A stretch of DNA of 64,000 nt from Camellia lanceoleosa (Eukaryota > Streptophyta > Magnoliopsida > Ericales > Theaceae): positions 46,161,022 through 46,225,021 of the forward strand of contig CM045768.1 of assembly GCA_025200525.1 (NCBI GenBank), written 5' to 3'. Below the pieces are notes generated by a model, which did not search any database, was not told the DNA's origin, and saw only the letters and a list, made by a program, of their open reading frames with translations. Made by a program: the position numbers and the translations under genes. Shown piece by piece: positions 46,704 to 58,891 of this stretch; within the stretch, counting starts at the first letter, position 1; each line of letters starts with the position of its first letter.

Positions 46704-47285
46704 GAGTTACCACAATGGCAACCCAACCTAGTTGACTGGAGATCCCAAGATCTAGGTTCAAAGAGACAACCGAGTTGTGATTGACTCAGAAGGATCACTG
46801 GGGAGTCTAACTCCTACCCATTTCTATGATGAAATAGTGATATCTACAGCGTTTTAGGTTAAGTAATACTTTTAATGATTCTTATATCTAGGTAAACCTA
46901 GTGGAGTATGGCAGGATACTCTTCATAAGAATTACCTATGTGAGTGTGAATCGGCTTGGGCGGTTGTGAGATTTGTGAAGGGCTACAATTCTCTAGAGCA
47001 CTCATGAAGACCGAGTTGTTTAGGGCCAAAATGAACACAATAGTGAGAACTAAGCGTATGCAGGAATATCTTGTGTGAGTTCTATTGTCTTGGTTTACAC
47101 AAGCAATTTGAACAGTTCAAGACATCATGTTCACTGGTTAGCTAGTAAATCCGATAGTGTCTCACAAGGGAAGGTTCAAAGCCAAAAGCTACCTATCCTT
47201 TGCAGAATATTTCCTATTTCTGTACTCTCTGATTAGATCATGTTGTTGCATTTTCTCTCCGTCAACTTCTATTCATGTGGGGGAT

Positions 47286-48222
47286 TGTTGGAAAAATGGT
47301 TTTATATAGGCATATTTTTTAGCCCAATTTGGGTGGACCCCAAACGTCTTTTGGGGTGGGTCCGAAGAGGTGAAGTGGTGAAGACGGAACGTCAGAACCA
47401 TTTATGAGTGAATGGGAAAATGACGTCATTTTCGGGTCTAACATTAATTTTTTAGATAAAATTCTTTTGAATTTTTTCAAAAAAAAATTATTGTGGGAAT
47501 TTAATTTAATTTTAAATTCTAAATTTTAGGTTTCTTTAAAAGTTTCCTAAAATTGGTACCTTGTCATTTATTTATTTAAACTATTTCATTTAGTTTAATA
47601 TACATATATATTGAAATAGTTTAAATAATAATATATCTTCAGTGCCGTTGACTTGGTCCATAATTCTGTTCACCTTTGGCTTCTTATTCAAATTTGTTTG
47701 AAAGTATTAAGCAACGGTCAGATTCATTTTTCAAACAAATTTGTTCATTTGGATAAAGGCACCTGTTGACCACTTTTCATAACTGTTCGGGTTGTCCTAA
47801 CTGTTATGAAGTTACCTATATATACCATCATTTTTCAGCAGTCTTGGGATGATGTTTTTTCTATCCGAAAATTCAGTCTGAATTTTTCCTCTTTGCTGTC
47901 CAGATTTCTTTAGTGCATTTTATTCCTCATTTTAGATTTAGGAATAAATATTCAGAGAGTATAGATCACAGGTTTGGTTCGCCGAACAAATTTATTTGAA
48001 GTGCTTCTATAAATTTGTGAAGATCATTGTATCTTGGGAGATAGACGCCATTCAACCGTAAGTACCGTAGCGGGGCGAATCTTTCTTAAGGACAGAGTGT
48101 CACACACTCGACTTGGTCTTGAATTATTTTTTCCGGTTCAATAAATAAATCTGGTATGTAATTTATTTATTTTGTTTGGATTATTTCAGTTTATTTTATT
48201 TACACAGAAGATTGTTCCAACA
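47286..48222 (+). repeat. Copia 3' LTR, 937 bp
   Basis: Differs from the 5' LTR by an extra TGGTGAAG copy near 47372 and about a dozen substitutions. Confidence 0.95.
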
Positions 48223-48227
48223 AACCT

Positions 48228-49780
48228 AACCAAGCTCAACCCCTTCCGCTTCTATTCCTCTATCCACAGCCACAACCTCACCACCTCCTCTCCCATTAAC
48301 CTCTTTCTCCTCTCAATAGTCACACCATTGTGCTTGTGCTGCTGATCGAATAGGACATGCTCTATTGCTTACTCTTTATTTTATGGCCAAGCTATAAAAC
48401 ACAATACCCAATTTTTTGTTGAATATTTTGCCTGGATCTATTAATGGATAGTGATGGTATGCATTCTCATTTTTCTCTTAAAAATTCTATTAATTAATTA
48501 ATTAATTTTTAGGGGCTATTGTTTGGCAATTGGAAGAATATGATCCTCTCAAAAATTAGGAGTATAGTGAAAGAAAGATAAGGTTAAAAGTACTTTTAAG
48601 TAGCGTTTGGTAGAGTTTTGTAAATGTGATTTGAGAGTATGAGTTGTATTTTGAGTTTGTGTGTTGTGGAATTATGATTTGAGTGTAGAAAATTTGTTTG
48701 GTTATAGTTTTTAAATAGAGTGTTGAAATGTGTTTTGAAGATGTATTTTGAATTATGTTTTGAAAGTTTGATGTGACATGTGAAATAAAAAAATTTGTTT
48801 GGTAATGTGTTTTCAAAATAATTTTCAAAATTTAATTCAATCAATAATTTATAATCAAACACACAACTCTTATATTGATATCCGTATTTTTTATCAATAG
48901 TAATAACCAAACTATTTTTAAAATACTGAAATTAAAAATTGATTTTTTTTGAATTAATTTTTTTTCAGTAATTTTTGTTGAATAAATTTTTTTTTCAAAT
49001 TATTTTTCATTTTAAAATAAATCTATGTCAATTATTTTGTGTCAATTAACTTTTTCTATCAATTCATTTTTTACGCCTGTACAAACATCTTGTACAATAC
49101 ATTTTTTATTTTTTTAAAAATTTTGTTAAAGTCAACAACTTTTGAAAATACATATCAATAAAAATTAACATAAATACACTAAGTTTAACAGATTAAAATA
49201 CAAATCATACCGTAAACCTTACAAAATATTATCAATTTTTTTTCTCGTTTATTAAACGTTGTTAATTTACTAGGAAAGGAGTAAAAACCAGACCATGCAT
49301 TATTGAAGGACCATTATTGTACTTCCATAGGCAACACACTCATATAATTGGGATGAATTGACTTGTAAATTTACTATTTTGTCCATCTCCATTTACATGA
49401 GAAGTGAACAAAATATAAAGGGTAATTTAGTAATTTCATCAACCTAATACCTATATACAGAGCCAAAGGAAAAGGGACACGATGTACATCATAGCTGTGT
49501 ATATCAGTGTTCACATGCACTATTATTAAAACATTATTAATATTATAAAAAAATAATAGATAAAAAACAAAAATATAAAAAAAAATTAAAAAACAAGCTG
49601 CACCTTCTGAACCTCAGTCTTCCTATAAAATTTGATTTCTCATACCTTTAACCACACCATCTTCACCATCTTAGCTCCATCAAAGCTCCATCAAGAACAT
49701 TAATTAAATTCCTTCGATCCTGCTGAAGGAAGATTTCAAGTTAGTTTCGTATTACCTTCGCATCTCATATTTTATTCAGA
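48228..49780. other. Non-coding DNA, right part probably an LTR
   Basis: AT-rich to ~49400 with no gene. From about 49440 the sequence leads to a TATA-like CCTATAAAATTTG (49623) and ends just before a PBS at 49792, so it likely contains the end of an LTR. The LTR start is not identified. Confidence 0.5.
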
Positions 49781-49791
49781 CTAGCTTCAGA

Positions 49792-49804
49792 TGGTATTAA
49801 GAGC
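49792..49804 (+). other. Primer-binding site of a decayed LTR retrotransposon
   Basis: TGGTATTAAGAGC closely matches the plant tRNA-iMet PBS (TGGTATCAGAGC) and lies a few bases after a CA (CTAGCTTCA), as expected just after a 5' LTR. The leader then has repeated ATATTTTCCATACATTTT-like units (49985-50095) before a gag-like ATG at 50116. Confidence 0.6.
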
Positions 49805-50115
49805 AATATCTTTCGAAGAAGAAGAAGAAGAGTGTGGCCGGCAAGGACAACCGGGCGGTCATCCGGTCGGTCATCCCATCCCAATGCCGATCAATTTTGT
49901 AGCTGCCGATCTGTTCATATTTTTCATATATGTTTTTCATATCTGTCCCATCATATATGTTCCATTTTTTTACACTAACATTATATTATTTTTGATATAT
50001 TTTCTATACATTTTTGTATATCATACTATTTTCGATATATTTTCCATACATTTTTCTTAACTCATGTTTTAATATATATTTTTTATACATTTTTTTTTTC
50101 ACTGTTGCAGCTATC

Positions 50116-50376
50116 ATGCCAATAACAAAACGAACCAGACCCGAATGTGGTGAATCCTCAAACCCTGTACAACATCAACCACAGCAACAACATCATGACA
50201 ATTTAAATAATGATTTTTTAACGTATCATCATGAACAAGCCTATTCACATTTTATTCATCGACCAATTGTTACGGGAAGAAATGTAAGACTACCTTCTCA
50301 ATATGACCCGCTCTTAGTTGGTAAATTAGATACAATGGGATGACTACCTTTAACTAATTTACCAAATAAGGTATAT
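50116..50376 (+). pseudogene. Gag N-terminal fragment of a Gypsy-type element
   Basis: From ATG (50116-50118) the frame gives a basic, Gln/His-rich start (MPITKRTRPECGESS, QPQQQHH), then RPIVTGRNVRLP and KLDTMG. A TGA at 50341-50343, probably TGG originally, is followed in frame by LPLTNLPNKVY. The arrangement (PBS, leader, basic N-terminus, R.V..GR motif) resembles gag of large plant Gypsy elements such as Athila; this is a tentative assignment. It is cut at 50377 by an inserted LTR, and nothing of the rest is found in the window. Confidence 0.5.
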
Positions 50377-51778
50377 TGTAATGACCCTCACCACTGTTTA
50401 CCGATAAACTGTTGATTACTGCTAAACTGGGACTGATTATCATTGATAATTGAACTGATTGAGTTACTGAATTGACTGACTGAAATCTGAACTAAATCGA
50501 TTGAATATATATCTGTTTGAATTTCATTCTATCTGTTTGACTGTGTGATTATCTGTTTATGTTTATATGTTTAAACTGTAAGTTGAAGGCCTTATCGGCA
50601 GCCGAATATGAAATTGATTAATGTTCTGTGTTCATTAGAATTTATATGATTTTATGGTGTATTAAATTGAAAATTGATTTGGTATGACTAAATTAGGTTA
50701 AATATTGATAAAATGTAAAAATTAGACTTAATTACTATTTTGCCACTTAGTGGCCCACTATCTAGACCTTTTTGAAGCTTTGTTATACACTTAGCAAGCA
50801 TTTCATCAGCCACATTTTGTTGAGCTCCACCGAAATTAGAGAGAGAGATAGTGAGAGACTTGAATTCACTTGTAGATTGCTTAGAAATTGAAGGATTTGA
50901 AGTATAGATTGCATAGTTGAGCTTGTTAATTTTACATTCAAGGCTTAAGGTAGAAATTCATCCTCTCATTCTTGTGTTTAAGTTAGTTCTTGCATGATTC
51001 ATGCTAGATTGAAGAATTAAGTTAAGTTTTGGTCCTAAAATGTTGAATTGAAGCTCATTCTATGCATGCATGTGTATATTGAAGAGTTTTGAGGTTATAG
51101 TTCATGTTTCCTCACATGTATGTCCATATTTTGAGAATAGACCATGATCTCATCTTGTTTTGCAAAGAATTGGCTCGTTAGAGCATGTTTTGAAGCTTGC
51201 AAATTGTTTAAAGTTCATGCATGTTCATTGAAATCATGTTCATGAAAATTGGGTTAAAATTGGATTTAATTAACTCACCCTTGAAAATTGGTGAGTTAAT
51301 TAACTCACCCTTGAAAATTTGTTTAAAGTTCATGCATGTTCATTGAAATCATGTTCATGAAAATTGGGTTAAAATTGGATTTAATTAACTCACCCTTGGG
51401 CTTTGATTTCTCAAATTGAGCTTTGAAACTTGTTGTATATTGAGTTTTGATGTGTTTTCCAGGAATTGGGCCCTAGAGGTCGAGTTTTGAGCTGTAGAAT
51501 GCTGGGTTTGAGCTTGGGAGGCAAATTTGGAAATTCCAGAATTTGGCTTCTTCGCTCGAGCGAAGGATTCCACGCTCGAGCGACCATCGCTTATTCTGAG
51601 CTCCGCTCGAGCAAAGGAATGGTTGCTCGAACGTAAATTTCAAGCTCTCAGAATCTTAGTGCACGCAGACGCACGCTCGAGCGAGAGACCCTATGCTCGA
51701 GCGAGGTCTGTGTCTTACGCTCGAGCGAGCATCAAGCGGAAATTTCCAACATCCAAAGACTTTTGCATTTTGGTATTC
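50377..51778 (+). mobile_element. Partial LTR of Tekay-like family (plus orientation)
   Basis: Starts TGTAATGACCCTCACC after TATAT (50372-50376) and follows the order of the 13709-16166 LTR (AGGCCTTATCGGCAGCCG at ~50589, poly-A/T block, palindrome array) for its first ~1.4 kb. It stops at ~51778 against the oppositely oriented LTR of Gypsy-2. A ~110-bp segment (GGGTTAAAATTGGATTTAATT) is duplicated at 51250-51400. Confidence 0.8.
51552..51735. repeat. CGCTCGAGCG palindrome array (partial LTR)
   Basis: Seven or eight copies of CGCTCGAGCG and variants in ~185 bp. It is the homologue of the array at 14703-14906. Confidence 0.9.
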
Positions 51779-54137
51779 TGACCCAAACCCGCCTATGGGT
51801 TTAGCATCAGAATCGCCAAGAATCCGAGATTACCAAGGCACTGTATGATGTCTGATGTCTGAGTCTGAGGGCTTGGCGGAAGCCAATACAGTAATTAAAC
51901 AATGTCCAATGAGCTGTGACAGTCTGTATGCCAAAAAGATTTTTCATACATATTTACAGAACAGTACATATACATACATGTCATTCAGTAAAACAGGGAC
52001 TTAATCCCTATTACAATACAGTGCGGTGCAATATACGGTCGATACAATATTACAAAATAATACGGAAGGGGAATTACTAAAACACCCCTAAGCCTTAGCT
52101 TAGCAGGCTCGGAACCTCGCAGTGAGCCACATTGGTTAGCTTGACAAAACTGGAGCTAACCCCGACGCCTCTAGCTTTGATCCGGTGCCTGTACACCTAC
52201 ATATATATATGAGCAGTGAGCTAAAACCCAGTGAATAACATAATGCGTAAAGGGGTTTAGAATGAATGTCCTTACAGTAATGAAAACAGTTCATTAAACA
52301 ATATTTTAGTGATTCAGTACAATCAGTCATATGTGGTACATCCATTAGCATAACAGTACAGTAAGCAGTAGGTCTTAAAGACCGAACAGTAATGATGGCC
52401 ATCAATCGATGATGAGTGGTTCCACAAGGAATCGACAGAGATCTCATATGATAAAGAATAAGCGATAGGTGCTAAGGATGCCACAGTACAGTTCAGAATA
52501 TAGGACATACATTCATTCAGTAAACAATATCGATTCGAAGAAATTCGATTCGATTATTGAAGATAATCATTTCAAACATATCTTTACACAATTGTTACTC
52601 ACAGAGTTCTGGGCTACAGTAGGCTAGAGCGTCTCCTCGGAATGCCAACCCTATACAGTTAACAGATTGAACACACTCTAAGTTTCACAGTTGGGAAGAT
52701 AATTATTAACTCCCTATTATGCCTCGGTGTGTTCTACATCTATATCCTCATTAAGATGTCTAAAACTAGGCCTAAGAATGCCTAGGATAGAATGAGGATG
52801 CAAAGATGTATACAGAAAACATTTTCAGAATTTTCAGTGAAACAGGGTTCCGCTCGAGCGTAGGTTTACCCGCTCGAGCGGACATGCAAACAAAGGGACC
52901 CGCTCAAGCGTCAACTGCCTCGCTCGAGCGTGTCACCCACTACTTCGCTCGAGCGTACATTCCTCCGCTCGAGCAGACTGATGAACAGTGCAAAGTACTG
53001 GATGCTCGATTTCTCCACTCGAGCGTGCATCATTCACTTCGGCGGTAAAACAGTCAAAATCTGAGCTTGATTTCCCCGCTCGAGCGGGATGCAAAAATCT
53101 GGAAAAATCCAGGTTTGTGTTCTAAGTTCAAAACTCCAGTTTCCCACACCAAATTCGACTCTCTTGGGGCCATTTTTTGGAAAACTCTTGTAAACACATA
53201 GAATAACATGTTTCAAAGGTCAATTTGAGAAATCAAGGCCCAAGGGTGTTTCAATTAAACTCATTTTCAAACCCATTTTTCATGACAACAATTCAAATGA
53301 ACATGCATGAGTTCTAACCCAAACTAAAGCTTCAATGCTTGCTCAAATGAACTTATTCTTACAAAGTCAAGATGAAATCATGGTCTATTCTCAAAACATG
53401 GACATGCATGTGAGGAAATCATGAATTACAACCTCAAAACTCAACAATAACAACATGCATGCAACACTTAAGCTCTAATACAACATTACAAGCCATAACT
53501 TGGCTCTAGACTTCAACTTAGCTCTAAGCCATGTAAGAATCAACATAAATGCACAATTAAGGAGATGGATTTCTACCTTAAGTCTTGTATTCAAGGTTTA
53601 GGAGCTCAATTGGCAACTACACTTCAATTTCCTTCAAGTTTCCAAACAATGCACAAGGTTGAAGCCAAAATCTCCCTCAATTCTCTCCCTCTCTCTCTAT
53701 AGTCGGTTGTAGGCAACAAATGGCTGATGAAATGTGCTTTGGTGATAAAATGTAAGGCTCAAAAGTATGTGTGAGATAGTGGGCCACTAAGTGGCAAAAT
53801 TGTAATTAATGCAACTCATGTAATTGGCTTATTTTAATCTAATTTAATCATCATAAATCACATTTCAGACAAGTACACCATAAAAACACAAAAATTCTCA
53901 TGATTATAACTCACTAATCAATTTCTGGTTCGGCCGCCGATAAGGCCTTCAATTTGCAGTGTAAACATAAAAACATGAACAGATAGTCAAACAGTCAAAC
54001 AGATACATGTAATCAATTCAGTTTCAGTTTTCAGTCAGTCAGTTCAGTATTTCGATCAATTCAATTATCAGTCATAATCAGCTTCAATTTAACGGTAATC
54101 AGTAATTAATTGGTAAACAGTGACGAGGGTTGTTACA
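51779..54137 (-). mobile_element. 3' LTR of Gypsy-2, ~2359 bp
   Basis: Plus-strand boundaries are TGACCCAAACCCGCC...AGGGTTGTTACA. It is followed at 54138-54151 by a polypurine tract (minus strand AAGAAGGGGAGAC), then the gag-pol stop. Its low-coordinate end lacks the usual TGTCAC hexamer. About 800 bp align at high identity with the 5' LTR at 58892-59701. Confidence 0.88.
52850..53090. repeat. CGCTCGAGCG palindrome array (Gypsy-2 3' LTR)
   Basis: About nine copies including CCGCTCGAGCGG extended forms, in 240 bp. Confidence 0.9.
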
Positions 54138-54159
54138 GTCTCCCCTTCTTAAAAAGAGT

Positions 54160-57100
54160 TTAGTCCTCTAAACTCGAGTTACCTTCAGTCTGAAAGGAAA
54201 CAGGATTTAGTGGGAACAGTTTAGGATATCTCCTAGCCATGTTATCTTCCCTTTCCCAAGTGGCATACACGCCACTATGGTTTTGCCAGTTAACTTTTAC
54301 TAGCGGGATCTCTTTGTTTCTCAGTTTCTTGATCCGTCTGTTTACAATCTATATAGGCTATTCCTCGTAAGTGTAGTCGTCACTTAACACTACCCGAGTA
54401 GGCCCAATCACATGGAAAGGATCCCGGAGATAATCTCTCAACATAGAGATGTGGAAGACGTTATGCATATGCTCCATTTCAGGAAGAAGCGCAACTTGAT
54501 ACGCCACCGGATTGATTTTCTCAATAATCTCATACGATCCAACATATCTCGGCACTAACTTGCCTTTGACTCCAAAACGAGTCTGGCCTTTCATTGGTGT
54601 CACTTTCACAAACACGTGATCACCCACTTCATATTCTCAGTCTCGTCTTCTGACATCTGCATAACTTTTTTGTCGACTCTGTGCAGTTTTCAGTCTCTGT
54701 TGTATCAATTTCACTTTCTTAGTTGTCTCATAAACAATCTCGGGCCCAAGCAAAGGCCCATCTCCAACCTCTGCCCAGCAAATTGGAGATCTACACTTTT
54801 TGCCATACAATGCCTCGAAAGGTGCCATACCAATACTCGAACTGTAACTGTTATTGTAGGCAAATTTAGCCAATGGCAAATGGCTTTCCCAGTTTCCCTG
54901 AAAATCAAGGACACACATTCTCAGCAAATCCGCTAGAGTTTGGATAGTCCTTTCTGACTGGCCATCCGTCTGAGGATGGTAGGCACTACTCAGTCTCAGT
55001 TCAGTACCTAATGCAGTCTGTAGGCTCTGCCAGAATCTCGATGTAAACTTCGAATCCTTGTCAGAAACAATGGACACAGGTACTCCATGCAATCTAACAA
55101 TTTCAACAATATAAATTATAGCCAACTTGTCCGCATTATAAATTGTCTTGACAGGTAAGAAGTGAGCAGATTTGGTCAGTCTATCAACAATAACTCAAAT
55201 TGAGTCCATACCTTTGCTGGAGCGAGGCAATCCAACGATAAAATCCATCGTGATATGCTCCCATTTCCACTCCGGTATGGGTAAGGGTTGCAGTATGCCT
55301 GCGGGTCACTGATGTTCAGCTCTGACTTGTTGGCAATGAAGACATTTTGATACAAATTCAGCAATTTCTTTCTTCATTCCCGGCCACCAAAAGTTCTGTT
55401 TCAAATCTTGGTACATTTTCATATTCCCTGGGTGGATAGAAAATTTTGAGTTGTGGCCCTCTTGCAGAACTCTTCTTTTCAGTTCAGAATCATTCGGTAC
55501 ACACAGTCTTTCTTGAAATTTCAATACATTGTTTTCAAATTTGAACCCTGGCCTCGGTTTAGATTCCTTTTCTTTGATGATCTTCTTCAAGAAGTCATCT
55601 TGTTGCTGTTTCTCTTTAATCTCTTCAATCAGTGTCGGTTGTGCAGAAATAGCAGCTATTGTCCCACCTTGTTCTTTCAAAACAACTTCAATTTCAGATT
55701 TTTCAAGGTCACGAAGCAATTCTTTCTGTCCGGTGAGCAAGCAAGCTAAATTCACAATCGACTTCCGGCTCAGTGCATCAGCAACGGTATTGGCTTTTCC
55801 CGGGTGATACAGAATCTGTAGGTCATAATCTTTGATTAACTCTAGCCATTTCCGCTGTCTCATGTTCACTTCCTTCTGGGTGAAGAAATATTTCAAACTC
55901 TTGTGGTCGGTATACACTTCACATGTTGCTCCATACAGGTAGTGACGCTAGATTTTCAATGCAAACACTACTGCCGCAAGTTCCAGGTCATGGGTTGGGT
56001 AGTTCTTTTCATGTGGTCTCAGTTGTCGGGAAGCATAGGCAATAACTCTCCCATTCTGCATTAAAACACATCCCAAACCCTTATGAGAAGCATCACTAAA
56101 TATAGTATAACCATCCGTACCTGAGGGTAAGGTAAGAACAGGTGCAGTCACAAGTCGAGTTTTCAACTCTTGAAATGCTGATTCCCTCTGGTCAGTCCAG
56201 TCAAATGATGTCCCCTTCTGAGTTAACTGAGTCAATGGTAAGGCTATTTTGAAGAAATCTTTGACAAATCTTCTATAATATCCAGCCAATCCCAAAAAGC
56301 TTCGGACTTCTGTCACATTTGTTGGTCTCGGCCAGCTCACTACAGCTTCAATTTTCTGCGGATCAACAGAAATTCCATCTTTGCTAACAATATGCCCCAA
56401 AAACATAACATGATCAAGCCAAAACTCACATTTAGACAATTTCGCATACAGTTTCTGTTCTCTTAGGGTCTGCAGGGCAAGTCTTAGATGATGTTCGTGT
56501 TCTTCTATACTTTTGGAGTAAATCAATATGTCATCAATGAATACCACAATAAAATCATCAAAGTACGGTTTAAAAATTCTATTCATGAGGTCCATAAATG
56601 CTACAGGTGCATTGGTAACTCCAAAAGGCATAACTAAAAATTCGTAATGTCCATACCTTATTCGAAAAGCAGTTTTATCAATGTCTTCTGGTTTAACTTT
56701 CAGTTAGTAATATCCAGATCTGAGATCAATCTTAGAAAACACTTGCGCACCCTGTAACTGATCAAATAAGTCATCAATACGCGGTAATGGATATTTATTT
56801 CTCACAGTTACCTTGTTCAATTCACGGTAATCAATACACAGTCTCAGTAAGTCGTCTTTCTTCTTTACAAACAAAACCGGTGCGCCCCACGGTGAAGTAC
56901 TGGGCCTGATAAACTTCTTGTCTAACAGTTCTTGCAGTTGCACTTTCAATTCCTTCAATTCAGTTGGAGCCATTCGATAAGGAGCTTTAGATATTGGCTG
57001 CGTTCCCGGAATCACATCAACGGTGAATTCAATCTCCCTGTCAATCAAATCCCCTGGCAGATCATCTGGAAATACATCTAGGAATTCTCTAACTATGGGA

Positions 57101-58719
57101 ATACAGTTCACATCAGTTTTAACATTATCATCAGTAGATACAGTCAGTACAGAACACAGATATCCCTTACACCCTTTTCTAATCAATTTAACGGCTTTCA
57201 CAGATGAAATCAAATACGGAGGAGGTACCACCCCAACCCCATTAAACACAAATTCGGGTAAACCAAGTGGACGGAAAACAACTTGCTTCGTCACACAGTC
57301 AATGGTAGCATGCTATTTTTGTAACCAGTCCATTCCCAATATTACATCAAAGTGATCAATGTTCAATGGCAGTAAATCAATAAACAGATGCATGTCCCCA
57401 ACAATGACTTCGCAAGCAGGATACATATATGCACATGTCATGGATCCCCCAACAGGTGATGACACAGCTAACAGACAATTCATGGGTTTTAAGGGTCTAT
57501 TCAATTTCCGTGAAAAAGCATGCGACACATAAGAATGTGTAGACCCCGAATCAATCAGTACATATGCATTTTGAGCACAAATAGAGAGGATACCTGACAC
57601 AACGGTTTCAGCATTTTGCATGTCTCCCAGTACTAGGGCGAACACTCGGCCCTGCCTCATGGGCTCTTTCCCGGTAGCTTTGGGGTTAGGCTTAGGTGCT
57701 ACAGTTGATGTTGCGGCGCTGCCTGCAGCTTTACTATTGCCCGGAGCAGTGGAAGGGCAATCTTTCACCATGTGGCCCACCTTGCCACACCTATAACAAG
57801 CACCTGAAATTTTATAACAAACTCCCTTATGGTTCTTACCACATTCGGAACAGGGCGGAAAGGAACGATTTCCTTGACTAGAAGTAGTCGTTGACCCTGT
57901 ATTTTGCTTTTTGTTCAGCGGGTTGTTCTTGCCTTTCTTGAACTTAAATCCCTGCCTTTTTCCACGCCATTTAGACGCTGGTGGTTCAGATTGTTTTACT
58001 GCTTCGATGTTCGACTCAGCCATCAATGCTCGGTCAAGAACACCCACATAGGTCGGTAGCTTTAAAACACTTATTCGATTGAGTATTGCAACATTCAGGC
58101 CGCCTTCGAACCTTCTGGCGTTCTTATAATCAGTGTCCACCATATGTGGTGCATATCTGGCAAGTCCGGTAAACTTTGTTTCATATTCGGCAACGGATAT
58201 GGTGCCCTGCCTCGATTGTTCGGTGGTCATTTTCCTGTCACGACACCTTCGGGAAAAATACTTTTCAAGGAAGGACTCCTTGAACTGAGCCCAAGTCACT
58301 ACAGTGTTAGTGTCACGGACCAGCATCCACCACCTTCTGGCCTCTTCTTGCAAGGTGAAGGTAGCTAATAGTACTTTATTCGCTTCTGAGCACGGAAAAA
58401 CTTCAAATAATTTTTCAGTCTCAAGTACCCAAGCTTCAGCTTTTAACGGTTCCAGGCCTCCCTGAAAGGATGGCGGTTTCAGTTTGCTGAACTTCTGGGT
58501 GAGAGCAATTATGTCCCCCTTATTAACATTCACATTCTATACATTCACATTCTGGTCCGGTTGTACTGGAAGAGGAGGTGGGGGCTATTGGTTCTGTTGT
58601 TGCTCAAGTCTGGTAGTTATCAGTTCCATCATTCTTTCCATTCTTGCCTCAGTGGATGAGGATTCAGTTTCATTGGCATTATCCATTTCACTATTAGCAG
58701 TTATAGCATTTAGGAACAT
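54160..58719 (-). pseudogene. Gypsy-2 gag-pol polyprotein, Tekay/Del-type chromovirus (ten premature stops)
   Basis: One minus-strand frame runs from ATG at 58719 (or 58686) to TAA at 54160-54162, ~1510-1520 codons. In order: gag; CCHC knuckle (CYRCGKVGHMVKDC, ~57790); protease LIDSGSTHS (~57560); RT with [10 protein letters not shown] (~56530); RNase H ([11 protein letters not shown], ~56090); integrase H2C2, then DFIVGLP, SDKDSKF and [11 protein letters not shown]; chromodomain LVKVNWQNHSG..ATWE (~54290). There are no frameshifts. Stops lie at 58585, 58537, 57313, 56704, 55948, 55306, 55195, 54637, 54358 and 54349 (first base of each triplet on the plus strand). Every one can be a single G:C-to-A:T change from Gln, Trp or Arg. 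Cannot be translated in full. Confidence 0.93.
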
Positions 58720-58876
58720 AATCAGTTGCACACTTAACAATTTATCACATTAACATGTATTCAGTCATGCCATAACCACACACTTTTCATGCTCATGTGA
58801 TGCCCTAATTGCTTTTCTAGGACACCCTATAGCTCAGTTGGACACATGTGTGCGGTATAACTCGTGGCTAAGTATC

Positions 58877-58888
58877 GCTCTGATACCA
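58877..58888 (-). other. Gypsy-2 primer-binding site (tRNA-iMet)
   Basis: Minus-strand TGGTATCAGAGC is a perfect match to the standard plant initiator-Met PBS, three bases from the LTR end (..CGTGACA) at 58892. Confidence 0.9.
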
Positions 58889-58891
58889 TTC

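Larger units (their letters stand above)
40939..48222 (+). mobile_element. Full-length Ty1/Copia retrotransposon, 7284 bp, TSD AACCT
   Basis: LTRs at 40939-41867 and 47286-48222 start TGTTGG and end CCAACA. AACCT flanks at 40934-40938 and 48223-48227. A polypurine run (GTGGGGGA, 47277-47284) precedes the 3' LTR. A gag-pol frame lies between, in Copia order (integrase before RT). I counted ~13 substitutions and one 8-bp duplication between LTRs (~1.4%), so insertion is recent. No tRNA-iMet-type PBS is visible after the 5' LTR. Confidence 0.95.

Noticed and set aside
48556..48910. Two overlapping minus-strand ORFs of ~90-104 codons
   Set aside because: AT-rich, Asn/Thr/Lys-biased, no recognisable domain or conserved neighbour.
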